Below are positions 8,932 to 17,973 of a stretch of 35,827 nt of DNA, piece by piece. The first letter of the stretch is position 1. Each line of letters begins with the position of its first letter. A program made the position numbers and the translations under genes. The stretch spans positions 1 through 35,827 of the forward strand of contig CACYPY010000023.1 of assembly GCA_902776415.1 (NCBI GenBank), in the 5' to 3' direction. The notes under the pieces were generated by a model that searched no databases, was not told the DNA's origin, and worked only from the letters and a program-made list of their open reading frames with translations. The stretch comes from an uncultured Ruminobacter sp. (lineage in GTDB: Bacteria; Pseudomonadota; Gammaproteobacteria; Enterobacterales; Succinivibrionaceae).

Positions 8932-9423
8932 TTACTGAGCATTCATCTGCTGTTCGATAGCAACGATTTCCTCATCGGACATTCTGTAGTGTTCCTTGTC
9001 GGTAATGCCGTCAGCTTCCATGCGTTCCTTGAGAGGAAGCGGAGTCTTGCCCTGGCCGGTCCAAAGCTTTTCCTCGCCGGCAAGAGTGGTGTAGCGGTAC
9101 TTGGGAACAACAGGCTTTCTCGGCTTGCGTTCCTTCTTTTCGGAAGGAGCGGCGTTCTTGGTGTAGTGAGCAATGAAATCCTCTTCGGATATGCCGGAGC
9201 TTTCACGAATGGCATCAATCTGACGCAGAGCTTCTGCATAAACCTTGAGACGATTTTCGCGCTCAGTGGCTTCCTGTTTGCGATCCTCAATAACCTGATT
9301 AATCTTGGTGATAATATCCTGAAGTTCGGTTTCGGTTAAATCCTTGGTAGCTGTTTTAAGTGATTTAACAGAGCTGATAGCGCTTTTTAAAGCGTTTGCC
9401 TTGGTCTCATGTGAAAAAGCCAT
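8932..9423 (-). CDS. H-NS family nucleoid-associated protein
   Basis: An H-NS-type protein that binds AT-rich DNA and silences genes. It is 163 residues, a little longer than E. coli H-NS (137). Seen: an N-terminal helical oligomerisation part (about 10-75), a Lys/Pro-rich linker (94-108) and the C-terminal DNA-binding core with WTGQGKTP at 121-128. In this motif the usual QGR AT-hook-like triplet is QGK. The gene has an AAGGAAGG ribosome site, its own promoter in an AT-rich upstream region (suggesting autoregulation, as known for hns) and a strong terminator, so it is monocistronic. Its natural targets in this window would be the AT-rich stretch near 26.5-28.4 kb. That last point is inference. 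Confidence 0.9.
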   Translation of the reverse strand: MAFSHETKANALKSAISSVKSLKTATKDLTETELQDIITKINQVIEDRKQEATERENRLKVYAEALRQIDAIRESSGISEEDFIAHYTKNAAPSEKKERKPRKPVVPKYRYTTLAGEEKLWTGQGKTPLPLKERMEADGITDKEHYRMSDEEIVAIEQQMNAQ

Positions 9424-9467
9424 TATTCCATTCCTTCCTTATTATGTTCTTAGTGGATGATGCGTCC

Positions 9468-9495
9468 ATTATACACAGTTTTTTATGGTTTTAAA
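9468..9495 (-). promoter_or_regulatory. Promoter of the H-NS-like gene
   Basis: On the minus strand TTTAAA (9490-9495), a 16-base spacer and TATAAT (9468-9473), about 45 bases before the ATG, inside AT-rich DNA. Confidence 0.6.
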
Positions 9496-9972
9496 TGATT
9501 TTATTAAAAATTTTTCAAAATCGATTAAAACGTGAAATCAGCGGGAGAGATCAGAGGGGATCAAAACCTTAAAAACGGTTAAAAATTAAACCGGAGAACC
9601 CCGATAAAGATACCGGAAATCTGAGACAGCAATTCTGGGAATCAAATATTGAAAAGCATTTTCTGATGATCCCGATATCTGATTATTGATAATTATTACC
9701 CCTCGGGACGTTAGATTATCATGGGTTGAAACAGTTTTTTAAAATATTGCGAATATGACAGATTAAGAATTTTCGGATAAAGGAAAATATCGGAAAGAAT
9801 ATTAAATATCCGGATGCTGACATGTGGTGCGTAACGCTGATACACGGTGTAAAAGAAAGTTCAGGAGCGGGTAATGAAAGCCATTGTCGCCACGGGTAAT
9901 TCGCCTTTCCGGGGTTTGTAAAGACCACGGGGAAGACTTCCCGGAAGTAATAATCCGGGATTTTTTCAGTGC

Positions 9973-10002
9973 GCAAAACAAAGCCGGCCTGACGGCCGGC
10001 TT
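9973..10002 (-). terminator. Terminator of the EAL-HDOD gene
   Basis: On the minus strand AAGCCGGCC, a 4-base loop and GGCCGGCTT (9994-10002 with 9981-9989) are followed by TGTTTTG. It is 30 bases past the stop. Confidence 0.8.
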
Positions 10003-10031
10003 CAGGGTTGGAAACCCGACTAATCGCTGTG

Positions 10032-11255
10032 TCAGCTCATCATGAATTTACCGGCCCATTCGTTGGACTGCTGATAAATTTCAATGGCCCGGGCTTCGGT
10101 TATGCCCAGCCTTTTCGCACGAAGGCTTACGGTGTCAAAGTCGAGATTCTCATAATCCTTCACGAAATTGAGATAGAAGGCCATCTCGCCCTTGTTTCTG
10201 AGAATGGCATCCTTGATGGGAGCTGAAATGGGCATCTCGTCCATGATTTCCTGCATGTCCTTCTGCATGATGGTGTCCAGAAGTGAAAACAGCCCGCACA
10301 GGAAGGCTTCATCGGGATCCGTGTGTCCCTTTCTTTCCTTGGAAAGCATTTCGCAGAATGCCGCTCTGGTAAGGGACATCTGATAGAGCTCGGACGGAGC
10401 GTCATTGCCCAGAGAGGTGGCGGAGATCAGGTACACGAAGCGGCGGAGCTCCTGCTTGCCCATGTAGACCACCGCATGCCGGAACGAGGTGATGGTTTCG
10501 GAGCCGTAGCGGACATTATTGGCATAACGCAGAAGCTTGTATGCCAGGGACAGATCCTGCTTTAAAAGCTTTTCCACAGCGTCATAATTGATTTCAATGG
10601 AGGCTACCTCCCTGAAAAGCTGCATCACCGTCATCTGATTCTGGGAAAGTGCATGATCCTTTACAATTATCGGTTTTGAGAAGAAGTATCCCTGATAAAG
10701 CGTGCAGCCGATTTGCTGTGCGGCGTCGAAATCCTCGGGAGTTTCGATTTTCTCGGCCAGAAATGAAAGATTCGGGAACCGGGTGTGCTTGGAAATGTAG
10801 CTCCGGATGATTGGCACCGGATAAGCTCTGAAATCGAATTTGATAATGTCTATAAAAAGCAGGAAACGCTCCCAGTCCGGACTCATGTTGAAATCGTCCA
10901 GGGCGATGCGAAAGCCTTTTGACTTGAGGCTTTTGATATGTTCAAAAAGGGCATCGTTGGGTACGCAGTCTTCAAGAACCTCGATTACTACCTGATCAAC
11001 GGGAAGAAAATCAATGATGTTGTGAACAAACAGGGGATAAGGGAAATTTATAAAGCAGAGCTTGTCGCCCACGAGTGATGAAATCTTGTTATCTATAAAC
11101 TGCTGCGTAATCAGGGTCGCTGTTGCGGCCTCGGCGGTGATTTCCTTTGGGTAGGCGTTCGTTAGCCCGTTACGGTACAGAAGCTCATATCCTACTGTAT
11201 TTTTATCGGCGTCCAATATCGGCTGTTTCGCCACATAGGAGAACATCTCGCTCAT
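10032..11255 (-). CDS. EAL-HDOD signalling protein (degenerate EAL)
   Basis: A 407-residue cytosolic signalling protein with an N-terminal EAL-like domain (about 5-195) and a C-terminal HDOD domain (about 198-400), the YuxH-like architecture. The EAL triad is YELLYR at 23-28, not EAL. LDDFNM (119-124) and IKFD replace the catalytic DDFG and KxD motifs, so cyclic-di-GMP hydrolysis is unlikely. QGYFFSKP at 188-195 is the usual end of the EAL fold. Proteins of this kind are thought to act as binding or scaffold regulators. It is followed by its own terminator. The first ATG is used; GGGGA lies rather far upstream. Confidence 0.9.
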   Translation of the reverse strand: MSEMFSYVAKQPILDADKNTVGYELLYRNGLTNAYPKEITAEAATATLITQQFIDNKISSLVGDKLCFINFPYPLFVHNIIDFLPVDQVVIEVLEDCVPNDALFEHIKSLKSKGFRIALDDFNMSPDWERFLLFIDIIKFDFRAYPVPIIRSYISKHTRFPNLSFLAEKIETPEDFDAAQQIGCTLYQGYFFSKPIIVKDHALSQNQMTVMQLFREVASIEINYDAVEKLLKQDLSLAYKLLRYANNVRYGSETITSFRHAVVYMGKQELRRFVYLISATSLGNDAPSELYQMSLTRAAFCEMLSKERKGHTDPDEAFLCGLFSLLDTIMQKDMQEIMDEMPISAPIKDAILRNKGEMAFYLNFVKDYENLDFDTVSLRAKRLGITEARAIEIYQQSNEWAGKFMMS

Positions 11256-11383
11256 GATTAACTAAATCCCCTTCAAGTACTGCTTTGAATACAAATACCA
11301 TTATCTTAATAAACAGGGATTTATTAAACCCGTAAATTGCAGTCAGACAACAAGGATCACGTTTTTTCGGCAAATATCAGTAA

Positions 11384-11908
11384 TCATTTAACGTATGTCC
11401 CGCAAAATTCTGTTATGCCGCGATGTACTATAAAACTGACAGCAGGGCGAGAAGAGGAGGTTTTGCTGTCGCAATTACGGGATGTCCTGATTTTCGGGAG
11501 GGTACGGGAGAATTCCGGGCGGAATGAAAATAAATCTATCCATACACCTGCCACATATTTGAAAGTGAGACTGCTTATGTACTGTCCAGTCTCCATTATC
11601 GATGATGCTGAACCATTACTGAAATTTAAATCCTTAATACTTTGTTCATACTCGGACAACGCTTTTTTCCCTGCCTTTTCAAGGGACTCTTTGACAGCGG
11701 AAAGAGCTTCGTCGTGGGGCGTTTTGGCAGAGTCTGTCATATCAGCGATTTCTGCCATTACCTTATCACTGTCCCTTGTATGCGTGCGGATGTCGCATGG
11801 ATTTTCAAGCTTTCTTTCGCCTTTGTCAGTGCTTTGTTCAGGGATAACCTGGCCATATTTTCGGCTTTCAATGAACTCCCGGCACAGGACTTCTGCTTCA
11901 ATATGCAT
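11384..11908 (-). pseudogene. Possible gene remnant downstream of the YhcG nuclease
   Basis: A minus-strand open frame of 174 codons whose middle part (VMAEIADMTDSAKTP through SIKDLN) has protein-like, amphipathic helical composition. The end is irregular and rich in Ser/Arg. The frame is open upstream of its first ATG as far as a stop, and another frame starts MARLSLNKALTKAKESL before breaking, which suggests frameshift decay. There is no ribosome binding site. I do not recognise a family. It lies just downstream of the YhcG/XRE pair and may be a decayed former partner or mobile-element leftover. The antisense plus-strand frame (11337-12002) is less protein-like. Confidence 0.35.
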
Positions 11909-12026
11909 CGGAATGGCTCTGAACCTGGCCAGCGACTGCCGCTATAAGGACAAATGCTCCGGTTTACTCAAACAGACGGGGATACAACGTGATGAACTAT
12001 GATTTATTAAATCAATTGCCGGATCA

Positions 12027-13094
12027 TTATTTCTGTTCGTTCTGTTCTTTCTGCTGAAGATAAAAGATAGCCTTCTGTGCCTCGATTTCCGCACGTATCT
12101 CGTCTTCCGTTGGCAGATACAGCTTATACTTGGATGCAAACAGCTGTTCACTCCCATGCATCACGGAATACCGGGCGATATCCTCATCGGTCTCAGAGCA
12201 TAGCACGATCCCCAGTGTGGGATTGTCTCCTTCACCGCACTTGAGTTCATCATACATGCGAATATACATATCCATCTGCCCGACATCCTGATGGGTGATC
12301 CTTCCGGTTTTCAGATCAATCAGCACAAAGCATTTCAGGATGTAATTGTAGAACACGAGATCGATATAATAATCCTGCTTCTCTGTGTGGATACGCTGTT
12401 GCCGGGCAACAAACGCATAGCCCTTACCAAGTTCCATAAGGAATTTCCTTAGATTGGAAATGATTGCAGATTCGAGCTGCGTTTCTGTCGTATTGATATT
12501 GGATGATAGTCCGAGAAACTCGGCAATAACAGGATTCTTCAGGTATTCCAGCTTGTCATTCTGATAACTGACAGTTAACTTTCGCATTTCCTGTTCCACG
12601 GGAGTGGGGTTCCGGGACGACATAAGACGGTAGTAATACTGCGTGTCAATGTTCCGCTGCAATGTGCGAACAGCCCACGCCTGCTCGGCGGTTTCCCTGG
12701 CATACCACGCTCTGGCCTTATCATCTTTCACCTGCAAAAGAGTCCTGTAATGTGACCAGGAAAGCAGAGATTTTCCACACGCTGTGTGGAAAATCTCCGG
12801 GAAGGTTTTATAAAACTGATAAAAGCTGTAGAGATTCGTCTTCGTGAAGCCTTTGCCGTGTTCATCTGTCAGTTCTTTTGACAGCGTTTTGATGATCTCC
12901 ATCCCATATTCAGCGCGATCACCCCCGTGCAGTTCCTCTTCAGCAATTCTGCGGCCGATAAGCCAGTTCCGCTGAACCAGGGCAACGTTGACAGCATGAT
13001 ATGCGCTGGCACGGGCTCCCTCGATGATATTATGGACATCATGCAGGATATCCCCGGTATTTGAATACTGCACAGGAGATGGGTTACTGTCCAT
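12027..13094 (-). CDS. YhcG/DUF1016-family PDDEXK nuclease
   Basis: A 355-residue predicted nuclease. The N-terminal DUF1016 helical domain (about 15-160) contains NWLIGRRIAEEE and GKGFTKTNLYSFYQFY. The C-terminal restriction-endonuclease fold (about 175-330) has E208, D245 (YYIDLVFYN) and D260-x-K262 (LIDLKTG), a complete PDDEXK set. E. coli YhcG (about 375 residues) is of this family. Members often sit beside restriction-modification and other mobile defence genes, but the substrate is not established. GGAGG lies 10 bases before the ATG. It begins 40 bases after the stop of an XRE regulator on the same strand, so the two are probably co-transcribed. No methylase or type I R-M gene is visible. 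Confidence 0.92.
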   Translation of the reverse strand: MDSNPSPVQYSNTGDILHDVHNIIEGARASAYHAVNVALVQRNWLIGRRIAEEELHGGDRAEYGMEIIKTLSKELTDEHGKGFTKTNLYSFYQFYKTFPEIFHTACGKSLLSWSHYRTLLQVKDDKARAWYARETAEQAWAVRTLQRNIDTQYYYRLMSSRNPTPVEQEMRKLTVSYQNDKLEYLKNPVIAEFLGLSSNINTTETQLESAIISNLRKFLMELGKGYAFVARQQRIHTEKQDYYIDLVFYNYILKCFVLIDLKTGRITHQDVGQMDMYIRMYDELKCGEGDNPTLGIVLCSETDEDIARYSVMHGSEQLFASKYKLYLPTEDEIRAEIEAQKAIFYLQQKEQNEQK

Positions 13095-13134
13095 TTATTT
13101 CGCCTCCTCCCTTTCCTTGTCGGTGCCGTCCCTC

Positions 13135-13341
13135 TCACCAGCCTTTTTCGAGATTGCTGAAATTAATATTATGTGATTCACAAAACACTTTCATGTTTTT
13201 CATTGCAGCGATATTAGGCTTTGACCTGCCACCTTCCCATCTGTTAACAGACGAAAAGGAGACATTCAGTTCTCTGGCAAATGCTTCCTGCGAGAGAAAA
13301 CAATGTTGCCGAATCCTTTTTATTTCTTCTGATAAGCTCAT
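13135..13341 (-). CDS. XRE-family helix-turn-helix regulator
   Basis: A 68-residue DNA-binding protein that is almost entirely one HTH_XRE domain: EIKRIRQHCFLSQEAFAREL, then NVSFSSVNRWEGGRSKPN, the classic Cro/C1-type helix-turn-helix. I chose the ATG at 13341, which has AGGA about 9 bases upstream; a start 7 codons earlier lacks one. It precedes the YhcG nuclease by 40 bases on the same strand. By size and position it may repress the pair or act as an antitoxin-like controller, which is inference. Confidence 0.85.
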   Translation of the reverse strand: MSLSEEIKRIRQHCFLSQEAFARELNVSFSSVNRWEGGRSKPNIAAMKNMKVFCESHNINFSNLEKGW

Positions 13342-13383
13342 CTTTATTCCTGCAATACACAATTATGTCAACGATATAGCATT

Positions 13384-13389
13384 ATTATA
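13384..13389 (-). promoter_or_regulatory. Candidate -10 of the xre-nuclease pair
   Basis: A minus-strand TATAAT lies 43 bases before the XRE start in an AT-rich stretch. The -35 region (TTTGTT-like, 15-16 bases upstream) is poor. Confidence 0.35.
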
Positions 13390-13534
13390 TCTTAAAACTG
13401 AAAAAACAAATCGGCCCCTGATGAAAAGTCAGGCTCCGCAGGGAGCAGGCAGTTCAGGAGCCTGGTAAACAGGGCGAAATACCGCCATTGGTGTCAGGGA
13501 GGAATTCGAGGAGGATATCAGGGATTCGGAAAAG

Positions 13535-13567
13535 AAAAAAAACGGCATGATCCGGAAAATCATGCCG
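13535..13567 (-). terminator. Terminator of the Bat operon
   Basis: On the minus strand CGGCATGAT, a 7-base loop and ATCATGCCG (13559-13567 with 13543-13551) are followed by TTTTTTTT. It is about 55 bases after the last gene. Confidence 0.9.
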
Positions 13568-13620
13568 AAACAGGAAGCAAGTAATGGTTCTATATTATAG
13601 TTATGTCTCCTTCATTTTAA

Positions 13621-15294
13621 TCATTTCAGAGTCTGCTGCACGGTCTCGTAGATCTCGCCGTTAAGACCATAAGGGTTGATGCCGCGCTTGGCTTTGGGCT
13701 TCTTGTAATTCCTGTTTTTGGAAATAATCCGGTACAGCTTCTTTCCGTCCCATTTTGCAGAATCGGATCCCTTGGACCAGCAGGCGCAGGAGAGCTTTTC
13801 CAGTTCTTCCTTTACGCCGGCACTGCCATAGAAGGGCAGTCCGGAAAGACCGACGATATTCTTTTCCGGCCAGCGCTTCTGAGCCCATTCGATAATGGCG
13901 GTACGGCATCTGATGGGATCGTCCTTCTTCCAGGATCCGGCGAAGGTTCTCCAGTAGCCCATGTAGTCGGCACGCTGATGCAGCCAGCCGTAGACACCGT
14001 ATCTCCTGCGGTACATGATTATACTGTAGATGACGAATATGATGAACAGGAAGCCGACCACAATTCCGGCAAACACCTTGTAGGCAGTTTTGGGATCGCG
14101 GGGAATGTAATCGCTGAAGCTGAAGCCGTTGATGTCGTAGGTGGTTCCGAGAACGACGATGCTGTTGACTTTGCCGTCATTCGGATTTTTCCATTCGATA
14201 ACGCTCTGGTCCGCCACAAACCTGGTGTGGTTTCTCAGAGGAACGAATACCTGCTTGACGACCCTGGTGGATTTCAGCTGCTTGTTGCGCATCAGCTGTT
14301 CCGTTTCGGTGGTAACGTCCTCATAATATTCGAAGTCCATCTCGTTGAAATCAGGTACCGGCACCCGCGGCAGCTGCGATAGGCTGTTGTTGGTGGCGGT
14401 ATACGTGATGGTCCTGGTGATGGGATCTCCCACATGAATGTTTTCATCGACGGGATTCCATTTGACGGAAATGCTCAGATTGTCCGAAACAATAAGATTT
14501 TCCGGATTCGGGCCCACTACAATGGTAACGTCCTTTGCCTTCTGCATGAACTGGCTTTCGCCGTTGCCTGCCAGGACATTTCCGGTGATGGAGGGCGCCT
14601 GAATAGTGATCTTGCCTTCCTTGGTAAATACCGCCTTGTATTCGCGGATGGTGGTTTTGTAGAAACGGTTACCGGCACTGGCACGGCTTACGGTTCTTTC
14701 GGCAAACAGTTCAAAATGCACGCCGTCACCCTTGGGCGGGGTGTAGGTGGTGATTTTGACCTGCGGCAGATTGTCCACTTCCACGCGGTACATGGCCAGC
14801 TGGTTCTTGATGGGGTTCTGAGCCCTGAGCTGAGCCTTGATGAAGTTCTTGGCGCGAATGCCTTCGGACTGCTTTACCTTGAGCTCGAATTTGGGAGTGC
14901 TCAGCTCCGAGGTGTCACCAATGGGCATGGCAGGGATCTTTATGACGCCGGATCTGTTGGGAACCAGAGGAATAATCCAGGTATGGGTATATTCACCGGA
15001 GGTGGAAAACCCCACGTTGCCTACGGTAAAGTCCTTGTTCAGCACGGTATAGTTAAGATCACCGGCGGTGATCGGACGCGGAGTTGTCAGAGTGATAAAC
15101 AGCTTGAATCCGGTGCCGTCATGGAAAAGCACCGTCTTGTCAGTGCTGATCTTGAACGAGCTCTTCGTCGGGGCAGCCGGAGCAGTTCCCGTCTGTTCGG
15201 CGTTCCCCGCCGCATACACCGCATCCAGCGCCCCCAGTCCCGAGAGACCGAGCAGAGCAAGGAGCATTACAGAAAAATACTTACTGACTACCAT
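13621..15294 (-). CDS. BatD-like membrane protein
   Basis: A 557-residue exported, membrane-anchored protein. It has an N-terminal signal sequence (about 1-29), a long beta-rich periplasmic region with repeated Ig-like segments, one transmembrane segment near 406-427 and a cytosolic tail of about 130 residues rich in Lys/Arg. Length, architecture and position as the last gene of a MoxR/VWA operon match BatD (aerotolerance-related, first named in Bacteroides). Its start overlaps the previous gene's stop by 7 bases, implying translational coupling. Its exact biochemical role is unknown. The strong terminator follows. Confidence 0.85.
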   Translation of the reverse strand: MVVSKYFSVMLLALLGLSGLGALDAVYAAGNAEQTGTAPAAPTKSSFKISTDKTVLFHDGTGFKLFITLTTPRPITAGDLNYTVLNKDFTVGNVGFSTSGEYTHTWIIPLVPNRSGVIKIPAMPIGDTSELSTPKFELKVKQSEGIRAKNFIKAQLRAQNPIKNQLAMYRVEVDNLPQVKITTYTPPKGDGVHFELFAERTVSRASAGNRFYKTTIREYKAVFTKEGKITIQAPSITGNVLAGNGESQFMQKAKDVTIVVGPNPENLIVSDNLSISVKWNPVDENIHVGDPITRTITYTATNNSLSQLPRVPVPDFNEMDFEYYEDVTTETEQLMRNKQLKSTRVVKQVFVPLRNHTRFVADQSVIEWKNPNDGKVNSIVVLGTTYDINGFSFSDYIPRDPKTAYKVFAGIVVGFLFIIFVIYSIIMYRRRYGVYGWLHQRADYMGYWRTFAGSWKKDDPIRCRTAIIEWAQKRWPEKNIVGLSGLPFYGSAGVKEELEKLSCACWSKGSDSAKWDGKKLYRIISKNRNYKKPKAKRGINPYGLNGEIYETVQQTLK

Positions 15295-16994
15295 AGCTGT
15301 TCCAAATTACCTCTTGCTTGTTTCTTTTTCTGCTGAAGAATGAACCGTTTCTGTAACAGACTGCCGCGTTCGCCGGGATCAATCATCACGGTGCTGGCTT
15401 CAGTATTGACGGTATTCAGGGACTGGGCGGAGCTTTCGTCGATAACGCTTACCTGACGGTTCTTGCTGATTTCGTCCATTTTTCTGAGATACTCGACAAT
15501 AACGGTCTTGTTCATGCTGGCCTCGGAGTGATCAGGATTCAGTTCCAATGCCTGTTCATAGGCCAGAATCGCATCCTTGAGAGCTCCGGGAGTGTTCATA
15601 TGGGCAAAGCAGTTGCCAATATTGTACTTGGCTTCGGCATCGTTGCCGAGACTCTGGTATTCCTGCAATGCCTTGTCATAGCGACCTATACGATACCAGG
15701 CGTTGCCGCGCCACATATGATCCTTCAGGTAGAACAGAGCCTTTTCGTACTGGCGATCCTTGTACAGGAGATAGCCGTACTCGTTAGGATGCTTCTCGCC
15801 TTCATCCTCATCCATTTCGGTTACATCGGCCATTGCCGGGGCCGGTGCAATCAGGGATGCGGTTCCCACCATGAATGCAAACAGCAGCACGAAGAAGTAG
15901 TTACGGATGAATCCGAACACGGAGAGCAGTGAGATCAGCAGGAAAATGTAGCCGATATCCTTGTTCTGGTACTTGCTCTTGGCGGTCTGCTGGTACTTCG
16001 GGTGTTCGTAGCTGTAAATCTGTTCCAGATGCGGGGCCTCGTCGTTGAACTCATAGTAAATCTTGGCTCCGGAGCGTTTGGCAACTTCATCGATGAGTTC
16101 GGTGTGCAGTCTTGCCATTACGGTTTCGCCGTTGCTGTCATGCATGAGTTCGCCTCTGAAGCGCACCGGTTTTCCGGTGGGAGTTCCGATGGCATAGATA
16201 TACACCGGATACTTGCAGCGCTGGATGAAATCGGATACGGCAATGAGCTCGTTTTCATCCTTGATGTCGTCAGTAACCAGCAGAATGTTGCCCGGAGTCG
16301 GAGTGTCCTGGCCGTTGTTAAGAGACCTCTGAGATTCAGCCTCGCGATCGAGAACCTTCTCGGCCGTTTCCAGAGCCTGCAGGGGATCGGACCCGAGAGT
16401 CGGCATGATTTCAGGACTCATCTCCTGAAGAGAAAACAGCAGGGTGGAGGTATCGTCGGTCAGCGGCGTTACCACGTAGGTGTTGCTGGTAAAGCCCATA
16501 ATCGATATCCGGCGGTGCTGCTTGGATGCATTCAGAAGCTCGATGAGACTGAAGCGGGCTCTCTGAAAACGGCTGGGCTTGAGATCCGCCGCCATCATTG
16601 ACGGAGAAGAGTCAATAAGCCATACCCAGTTTTCGTCAGTCTGAAAAAGGTCACTCTTCTGTTTGATGGCCGGACCGGCAAGAGCGATTACGGCGGAAAT
16701 GTACGGAATCAGAAGCCAGCCGTACTTTTTCCAGAGTTTGGGCTTGGCAATGAGATCCTTTCTTTCCTGCTCGGTAATCTTCTGAACTCCCGGGCGGGCA
16801 TCCTCAACCTCATCCTCGGATTCCGCGTCGATTTCGTTGAGCTGGGCGCGTTTTTTGGGAATAAGGAAATTAATGATGTCTTCCTTTATGAAGCTCTGCA
16901 GCTTGTAATTTTTTGCAAAATCTATATAGATGAATATCAGCGGCAGGAGCAGGGCGCCCAGCATCACAGGACGCAGCAAAGTAAAATCAACCAT
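15288..16994 (-). CDS. VWA-TPR protein (BatB/BatC-type fusion)
   Basis: A 568-residue inner-membrane protein. Transmembrane segments lie near 8-25 and 92-108, followed by a von Willebrand A domain (about 120-325) whose metal-ion site reads DSSPS at 128-132. Two more membrane segments follow (348-362, 366-384), then TPR-like helices (about 402-500; AKYNIGNCFAHMN and AYEQALELNPDHS are clear) and a charged tail. BatB (VWA) and BatC (TPR) are often separate; here they are one chain. The TPR part follows the last membrane segment and is probably periplasmic. It overlaps the BatA-like gene by 8 bases and the BatD-like gene by 7. Confidence 0.88.
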   Translation of the reverse strand: MVDFTLLRPVMLGALLLPLIFIYIDFAKNYKLQSFIKEDIINFLIPKKRAQLNEIDAESEDEVEDARPGVQKITEQERKDLIAKPKLWKKYGWLLIPYISAVIALAGPAIKQKSDLFQTDENWVWLIDSSPSMMAADLKPSRFQRARFSLIELLNASKQHRRISIMGFTSNTYVVTPLTDDTSTLLFSLQEMSPEIMPTLGSDPLQALETAEKVLDREAESQRSLNNGQDTPTPGNILLVTDDIKDENELIAVSDFIQRCKYPVYIYAIGTPTGKPVRFRGELMHDSNGETVMARLHTELIDEVAKRSGAKIYYEFNDEAPHLEQIYSYEHPKYQQTAKSKYQNKDIGYIFLLISLLSVFGFIRNYFFVLLFAFMVGTASLIAPAPAMADVTEMDEDEGEKHPNEYGYLLYKDRQYEKALFYLKDHMWRGNAWYRIGRYDKALQEYQSLGNDAEAKYNIGNCFAHMNTPGALKDAILAYEQALELNPDHSEASMNKTVIVEYLRKMDEISKNRQVSVIDESSAQSLNTVNTEASTVMIDPGERGSLLQKRFILQQKKKQARGNLEQLW

Positions 16995-17973
16995 TGATTC
17001 TCCTTACTTGTATAGCTGTTGCCAAAGCCAGAATCAGGGAAATGATTAAAGGATAGAAATACAGTTCCCTTTCAGGCTGGAACGTCTCGGCATCCGATTC
17101 TGTGGCCTCCAGGAAGTTAATTTCCTGGTAGCGTCCGTGGAGGGATCTGCTGTCCCGGGCCCGGTAATAGACGCCGTGAGTCGTTTCCGCAATCTTCTTG
17201 AGAGTGTCCTCGTCAAGCTCAGCGCTGGTGTCGTGGTTGTCAAGTCCCCGATCGTCGGAAGAAAAAACGCCGCCGCCGAAACCGATGGTGTAAATCTTCA
17301 TGTCCTTGTCACGGGCAATGGCCGCTGCTTCCAGAGGCTGGATGCCTTCTGCGGTGTTACGTCCGTCCGAGAGCAGGATCATGATCTTCTGATTGGTGCC
17401 GGCTTCCTCGAAGCGTTCAACGGCCAGATTAATGGCATCGCCGATGTTGGTCAGCTGACCGGCCATGCTGGCATCAATCTCGTCCACCAGTTCCAGAAGT
17501 GATTTTTTGTCAAAGGTCAGCGGAGACAGCACGTATGCATGATCCGCAAACAGGATGACACCCATGCGGTCATTGAACTTGCCGTCCCGGTTCTCAATAA
17601 ATTCCCTGAGCTGCTTCTTTACCACCTGAAAGCGCGAAATCGGCTTGTTGGTGGCGTCGTACATGTCCTGAATCTCCATGGAGTCGGAAATGTCAACGGC
17701 CAGCATAATGTCCCGGTGCGGGCGGTTGATGACTATCATGGTGTCCAGATAAAAGGGGCGCGTCAGAGCCACGATCAGAAATAGCCAGGAGGCCATGGCG
17801 AGTCCGAACAGGAAATAAACCTTGTTCTTCGGTTCGTGCGGCAGATAATGCGGCAACGAAGTAATGTAGATAAATTCGTTTTTCTTGCTCTTGCCCGGAA
17901 GAACTCTGATAATCAGGGGAAGAAAAAACAGCAGGAACATCCAGATCCAGTGGAATCCTATCTGAGTACCCAT
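16987..17973 (-). CDS. BatA-like VWA membrane protein
   Basis: A 328-residue inner-membrane protein with two N-terminal hydrophobic segments (8-25, 52-70), a VWA domain with DISDS at 94-98 and a later LLSDGRNT strand, and a C-terminal membrane helix near 305-322. This is the usual BatA layout, and the metal-ion site is intact. I use the ATG at 17973, with AAGGAG 9 bases upstream, rather than one 13 codons earlier. That gives a 16-base overlap with the DUF4381 gene. With the MoxR ATPase it likely forms a chaperone-like system acting on envelope or redox-related targets. That function is known only for relatives and is not visible here. Confidence 0.9.
   Translation of the reverse strand: MGTQIGFHWIWMFLLFFLPLIIRVLPGKSKKNEFIYITSLPHYLPHEPKNKVYFLFGLAMASWLFLIVALTRPFYLDTMIVINRPHRDIMLAVDISDSMEIQDMYDATNKPISRFQVVKKQLREFIENRDGKFNDRMGVILFADHAYVLSPLTFDKKSLLELVDEIDASMAGQLTNIGDAINLAVERFEEAGTNQKIMILLSDGRNTAEGIQPLEAAAIARDKDMKIYTIGFGGGVFSSDDRGLDNHDTSAELDEDTLKKIAETTHGVYYRARDSRSLHGRYQEINFLEATESDAETFQPERELYFYPLIISLILALATAIQVRRING

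Larger units (their letters stand above)
9424..10031. other. AT-rich region upstream of the H-NS-like gene
   Basis: About 600 bases with several short A/T tracts. It contains the H-NS promoter on one side and the EAL-HDOD terminator on the other. An 85-codon minus-strand frame (9719-9976) lacks a ribosome binding site and family features, and I do not call it. Confidence 0.55.

Noticed and set aside
11337..12002. Plus-strand frame of 221 codons opposite the remnant gene
   Set aside because: Its Ser/Leu-rich composition and lack of a ribosome site suggest a chance antisense frame.
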